From Acidobacteriota bacterium (GTDB lineage Bacteria; Acidobacteriota; Terriglobia; Terriglobales; Acidobacteriaceae): DNA of 11,559 nucleotides. The stretch covers positions 1 through 11,559 of the forward strand of contig JAGWML010000078.1 of NCBI GenBank assembly GCA_028873155.1, given 5' to 3'. A program made the position numbers and the translations under genes. Shown piece by piece: positions 7,517 through 11,559 of this stretch; within the stretch, counting starts at the first letter, position 1, and each line of letters begins with the position of its first letter. Under the pieces are notes generated by a model, which worked only from the letters and a program-made list of their open reading frames with translations, searched no databases and was not told the origin of the DNA.

Positions 7517-7867
7517 CTAACCCGCTGTTGGCTTTGCAGCGGAGCTGTCACCCAGGCCGGTTTGCACGGAGATCTCCTCAACCGTGCTGCGGACCTGATT
7601 GATGGCAGACTGCACCTGATCGACATAGCCGGGCAACTGTCTCCAGAGAGAGCGCAGCAACTCCTGCTGCTCCAGCATGGCAAGCGATGTTCCGGCTGCG
7701 GCGGCAGCCATGGCGGCGCGGCGTTTGCCAGCCAGCATCAGTAGTCCCGCAGCAATGAGCGAGCCTCCGGCTGCAATGGCGATCCAATCCAGAGTGTCGC
7801 TCTGGTTGCCAGTGTCCGTTGAATCGGCTGGCGAATAGCTTCTGTGTGGAACGGGGGCCAGACTCAT
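7517..7867 (-). CDS. Small membrane protein, unknown function
   Basis: A 116-residue protein. Residues 1-25 are polar. A clear hydrophobic helix lies at ~27-47, then KRR, then an Ala-rich helix at ~51-66, followed by an amphipathic helical region at ~66-104 (LEQQELLRSLWRQLPGYVDQ...) and a short disordered tail. It resembles a bitopic or hairpin membrane anchor with a cytosolic helix. ATG 7867 is preceded by GAGGAGG at 4 nt. The gene starts 12 bp after the stop of the 102-residue gene, and its ribosome site lies at that stop, so the two are almost surely one transcript. I recognise no family. Confidence 0.8.
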   Translation of the reverse strand: MSLAPVPHRSYSPADSTDTGNQSDTLDWIAIAAGGSLIAAGLLMLAGKRRAAMAAAAAGTSLAMLEQQELLRSLWRQLPGYVDQVQSAINQVRSTVEEISVQTGLGDSSAAKPTAG

Positions 7868-7879
7868 GCATCCTCCTCG

Positions 7880-8188
7880 TCAGTCCAGATCAAAATCGCG
7901 CAGGGGTTTGCCTTCCGGTGCATCCTTGGCCTTGCGCAGCGCCTCGGCGAATTTCTTTTCAAGCAGGTCGTCCTTGTTCTTCTCCGCGTCCACTGATTGG
8001 CGGAAGATGGACTCCTTGCGCTCTTCCTGTTCCCGCATGGCGCGGGCCGCCATCTCCAGATCTTCAAATGTCCGCTTGCGCGGCGCGGGGGTATGGCTCA
8101 CGACGTGCCCGGTCGACGCATCAATCCTGAGGATTGCGTTGCAATCAGGGCAGGTCACTTCAAATGTAGCTTCTTTCGACTTGGCCAT
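7880..8188 (-). CDS. Small Cys/His putative zinc-binding protein with coiled-coil tail
   Basis: A 102-residue protein starting MAKSKEATFEVTCPDC. Residues 13-32 carry Cys13-x2-Cys16-x11-His28-x3-His32, a spacing close to a C2H2 zinc finger, although the CPDCNAILRID hairpin looks more like a zinc-ribbon knuckle. Residues ~40-92 are strongly charged and helical (EMAARAMREQEERKES...), probably coiled coil. The C-terminus is acidic (DFDLD). The frame is open upstream to 8293, but that extension has an aromatic/His/Arg mix unlike a real N-terminus, so I choose ATG 8188. No Shine-Dalgarno precedes it; a -10-like TACAAT sits 10-15 nt upstream, which fits a leaderless or very short-leader message. It lies first in a probable operon with the membrane protein. 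Metal binding is inference; the function is unknown. Confidence 0.78.
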   Translation of the reverse strand: MAKSKEATFEVTCPDCNAILRIDASTGHVVSHTPAPRKRTFEDLEMAARAMREQEERKESIFRQSVDAEKNKDDLLEKKFAEALRKAKDAPEGKPLRDFDLD

Positions 8189-8197
8189 CACAAAAGC

Positions 8198-8203
8198 ATT
8201 GTA
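8198..8203 (-). promoter_or_regulatory. Possible -10 element for the Cys/His small gene
   Basis: Minus-strand TACAAT (5 of 6 matches) lies 9 nt upstream of the ATG at 8188. Transcription would begin at or just before the start codon, consistent with the absence of a ribosome site. The -35 region (TGCACG at 17 bp) is poor, so support is modest. Confidence 0.35.
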
Positions 8204-8352
8204 GGCGCTGCGGGGTCCTGCGTGCACAGGGCGGTGCAAGGGAAGGGCCTGCCTCCCAAATGCGAACCATTTCCGCACCGGGAAGATGAACACGATGTCA
8301 TGCCCGAAACATCATGCAGTGCGCGGACACGCCGATAGGCTGGGTATGGTTC

Positions 8353-8359
8353 AAGGAGG
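8353..8359 (+). promoter_or_regulatory. Strong Shine-Dalgarno of the small plus-strand gene
   Basis: AAGGAGG, a 7-nt match to the anti-Shine-Dalgarno, ends 11 nt before ATG 8371. It is the main evidence that translation begins at 8371 rather than at ATG 8346, which has no ribosome site. Confidence 0.6.
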
Positions 8360-8370
8360 ACCAGATCACC

Positions 8371-8564
8371 ATGTTGACACCCATCTCGTCGAATGCGGCT
8401 GCGGCGCCCCAGCTGTGGCTCCACAAGCGGCTGTGCAGAGCGCCCATACTGCCGCCGTCTCCCGAAGCCGAGTGAATGCGCAGGACACTGTAACGATCAG
8501 CCCCGCCGGGCAGAAGGCGTCGCCCTCGGTGGGCGACGTGGATCACGACGGAGACAGCCACTAA
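8371..8564 (+). pseudogene. Small gene with apparent 1-nt frameshift (ends DVDHDGDSH)
   Basis: Translation from ATG 8371, behind AAGGAGG, starts MLTPISSNAAAAPQ. After the C run at 8407-8410 this frame becomes W/H/K/C/R rich and stops at 8473-8475 after 34 codons. The frame one base back reads on smoothly as VAPQAAVQSAHTAA...VNAQDTVTISPAGQ...VGDVDHDGDSH and stops with TAA at 8562-8564. Adding one C to CCCC would fuse them into a ~64-residue protein (...AAAAPPAVAPQ...) with even Ala/Pro/Ser/Val composition. The join therefore looks like a one-base loss, or a sequencing error. The Asp/His-rich tail reminds me of small proteins in Acidobacteriota, but I cannot name a family. Alternative: an intact 72-codon frame from ATG 8346, which lacks a ribosome site. 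A terminator follows 36 bp after the stop, supporting a transcribed unit. Confidence 0.5.
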
Positions 8565-8599
8565 TCGCGGCAGATGCAGATTGCCTGCCTGCAGAAAAA

Positions 8600-8622
8600 G
8601 CCCCGCCGAGGAGTGGCGGGGC
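8600..8622. terminator. Bidirectional intrinsic terminator between atpC and the small gene
   Basis: A perfect 8-bp stem, GCCCCGCC / GGCGGGGC, encloses a 7-nt loop. On the minus strand it is followed by TTTTT (8599-8595), a good end for the atp operon 37 bp after the atpC stop. On the plus strand it is followed by CTTTCT, a weaker tract that would end the small gene 36 bp after its stop. The flanking A and T runs extend the pairing with one bulge. Confidence 0.88.
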
Positions 8623-8658
8623 CTTTCTGCGTGCTTCCTCTTAGAGGAATGTGAATGG

Positions 8659-9077
8659 TTACGGATGAGAGGCTGAGGCGATTTTTGCTTCGGCTTCAGC
8701 AATCACGCGGAGCGCCTCGTTGTAGGCCTCCTCGCTTTCACCGGCCTGCTTCCACATTTCGAGCCCGTGATCGAGCTGCCTTGCAGCGCGTGGCACGTCG
8801 ATTTCACCTGGCTTGAGGGCATCCGATGCCAGGATTGTGACGCGATCCGGCAGCACCTCGACAAAGCCCCAGTTCACGTTGTACCTTTCATCGCCTTCCG
8901 GTCCACCATGGAGCGTCACATCGCCCGCGCCAAGCTCGGCAAGCAATGGTGCGTGGCCGTAGAGAACCTCCATGTAACCGGACCTGGAAGGCAACTCGAC
9001 GGACTCCGCCGTGTGTTCGAACAAGGTGCGCTCGGGGGTCACTAGGCGAACTCGAAGCTGGTTCGTCTGCTCTGCCA

Positions 9078-9078
<1 letters not shown>
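8659..9078 (-). CDS. atpC: F1Fo ATP synthase epsilon subunit
   Basis: A 139-residue subunit of the F1 central stalk, the same length as the E. coli protein. The N-terminal beta-sandwich (~1-90) shows the family pattern LRVRLVTPERTLFEHTAESV, ELPSRSGYMEVLYGHAPLLAEL and NWGFVEVLPDRVTILA. Residues ~95-139 form the two-helix C-terminal domain that can extend into F1 and inhibit ATP hydrolysis. ATG 9078 shares one base with the atpD stop (TAATG), and AAGGCGAG lies just upstream in the atpD end, so it is translationally coupled and last in the operon. A bidirectional terminator follows. Confidence 0.96.
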
Positions 9079-10520
<1,442 letters not shown>

Positions 10521-10534
10521 AGTTCTCTCGCTTC

Positions 10535-11559
10535 TCAGAGCGCCGCGGCGCCCGAAACAATCTCAATAATCTCTTTGGTGATGGCCGCCTGGCGCACGCG
10601 GTTCATATGCAGCGTGAGCGAGTCGATCATGTCGGATGCATTGTTGGTGGCTGAGTCCATGGCCGTCATGCGGGCCGCGTGCTCGGCTGCGACCGACTCG
10701 GTCATCGCGTGATAGAGCATGGAAGAAACATATTGCGGAATCAGGCCCGCAAAGAGCTCTTCCGACGGCTGCTCATAGATGTAGTCCACCTGCGCGGTAC
10801 CGAATCTGCGGGTTTCTTCATCGGCCTCGGCGGTGTCGGCTGGCTCCAGTTCAATGCCCGCGCTGAGTGCGGCCTCGGCGGCCCGCTCACGCTCTTCCTT
10901 GCTCGGCTCCACCACACCGGCAAGCTCCTGCCGGCCAATCTCGATGAGCGGAAGGAGACGCTCGACAACAAGACGCTGCTGGATGACCGACTTGAATTCG
11001 TTGTAGATGATGTAGGCCGCGTCAATCTCCTCGTGCATGTAACGCGCGATGACGCTCTGCGCCATCGCGAAGACACGGTCGGTCTCGAGCTTCAGCAGCA
11101 TGCCGGGATAGTCGCCTGTGACCTCTACCGGAGCCTTCCTGTCCCGGGTCCGGGTCACGTGCCCATTCTCGTCGGTGTGTTCGGTATAGGCAGCGACCGG
11201 GAAACGCCGGCGCATCTGGTCGCGGCCTTTGCGGCCCACTGCCTCGATATCAATTTCCTTGTCGGGGTTGCCGGCGATGAACTGGAAGGCCGTCTTGAGG
11301 ATGTTTGCGTTGAACGCGCCAGCGAAGCCTTTGTCGCCGGAGATGACGATCAGCAAAATGCGCTTCTCCGGCCGGGTGGTGAAGAGCGGATGGCGAAGGT
11401 TTCCCGTCCCCTCATCGAAGAGGTCGATGCGGCGGGTCAGCGACTCGAGCACGCTGGCAATCATCCGGGCATAGGGCCGGGCGGCCAGTGCGCGCTCCTG
11501 AGCGCGACGCAGTTTGGCGGCCGAGACCATCTTCATGGCCTTTGTAATCTGCCGCGTGT
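10535..11559 (-). CDS. atpG: F1Fo ATP synthase gamma subunit (5' end beyond window), with two insertions
   Basis: The rotor shaft of F1. The frame is open to the right edge: it reads TRQITKAMKMVSAAKLRRAQERA from the edge, the conserved N-terminal helix, so about 16-20 residues are missing. The C-terminal helix (AARMTAMDSATNNASDMID...RQAAITKEIIEIVSGAAAL) is fully conserved. With 340 visible residues it is well above the ~287 of E. coli. The excess lies in two charged stretches. One is at 11117-11185 (TEHTDENGHVTRTRDRKAPVE), about 24 residues longer than E. coli between GRKG and LLPL. The other is at ~10790-10945, about 40 residues longer between LLPL and DYIYE. Both are in the globular Rossmann-like domain; the second is acidic and has no cysteine. 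ATG 11536 is internal, not the start. Confidence 0.96.
   Translation of the reverse strand, partial: TRQITKAMKMVSAAKLRRAQERALAARPYARMIASVLESLTRRIDLFDEGTGNLRHPLFTTRPEKRILLIVISGDKGFAGAFNANILKTAFQFIAGNPDKEIDIEAVGRKGRDQMRRRFPVAAYTEHTDENGHVTRTRDRKAPVEVTGDYPGMLLKLETDRVFAMAQSVIARYMHEEIDAAYIIYNEFKSVIQQRLVVERLLPLIEIGRQELAGVVEPSKEERERAAEAALSAGIELEPADTAEADEETRRFGTAQVDYIYEQPSEELFAGLIPQYVSSMLYHAMTESVAAEHAARMTAMDSATNNASDMIDSLTLHMNRVRQAAITKEIIEIVSGAAAL

Noticed and set aside
8298..8702. Minus-strand 134-codon frame between atpC and the Cys/His gene
   Set aside because: It runs across the atpC 3' end and the terminator, has no ribosome site and a random composition.

Overview
This window looks like a chromosomal piece of a high-GC Gram-negative-type bacterium. 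My best guess is an Acidobacteriota member (Terriglobia, 'subdivision 1'), judged from overall protein style, an ABC exporter operon with an AT-rich palindromic operator, and a small protein ending in DVDHDGDSH. This placement rests on recall, not on a search. No rRNA, tRNA, CRISPR array, insertion sequence or phage gene was seen.

Layout, left to right. (1) 1-2931, minus strand: a three-gene ABC-2 exporter operon of ATPase, TTG-started permease and a 5-TM membrane protein cut by the left edge. It is driven by a clear promoter whose -10 lies inside a perfect 8+3+8 palindrome. (2) 2967-5168, minus: a 733-residue protein with about ten TPR repeats fused to a GT9/heptosyltransferase-like domain. 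(3) 5169-5468: a 300-bp divergent, less GC-rich spacer with two weak small reading frames, one overlapping the TPR start. (4) 5469-6356, plus: a tandem universal stress protein. (5) 6363-8188, minus: a secreted HSL/family IV esterase, a small membrane protein and a small Cys/His protein, all in one direction and the last two closely spaced. (6) 8371-8564, plus: a small gene with a strong Shine-Dalgarno that seems frameshifted in a C run. (7) 8600-8622: a bidirectional terminator shared by that gene and the operon to its right. (8) 8659-11559, minus: the end of the F1Fo ATP synthase operon, atpG (5' end cut off), atpD and atpC, tightly packed.

Working together: atpG-atpD-atpC supply the rotor shaft, catalytic subunit and epsilon regulator of F1. 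The gamma subunit is unusually long, with two charged insertions; the larger one sits where chloroplast and cyanobacterial gamma carry their regulatory insertion. The ABC operon is a self-contained exporter probably controlled by a repressor that is not in the window. The rest are housekeeping or accessory single genes. I see no clearly new multi-gene system; the most unusual signals are the gamma insertions, the frameshifted small gene, the operator, and the 102-residue protein with C2H2-like spacing.
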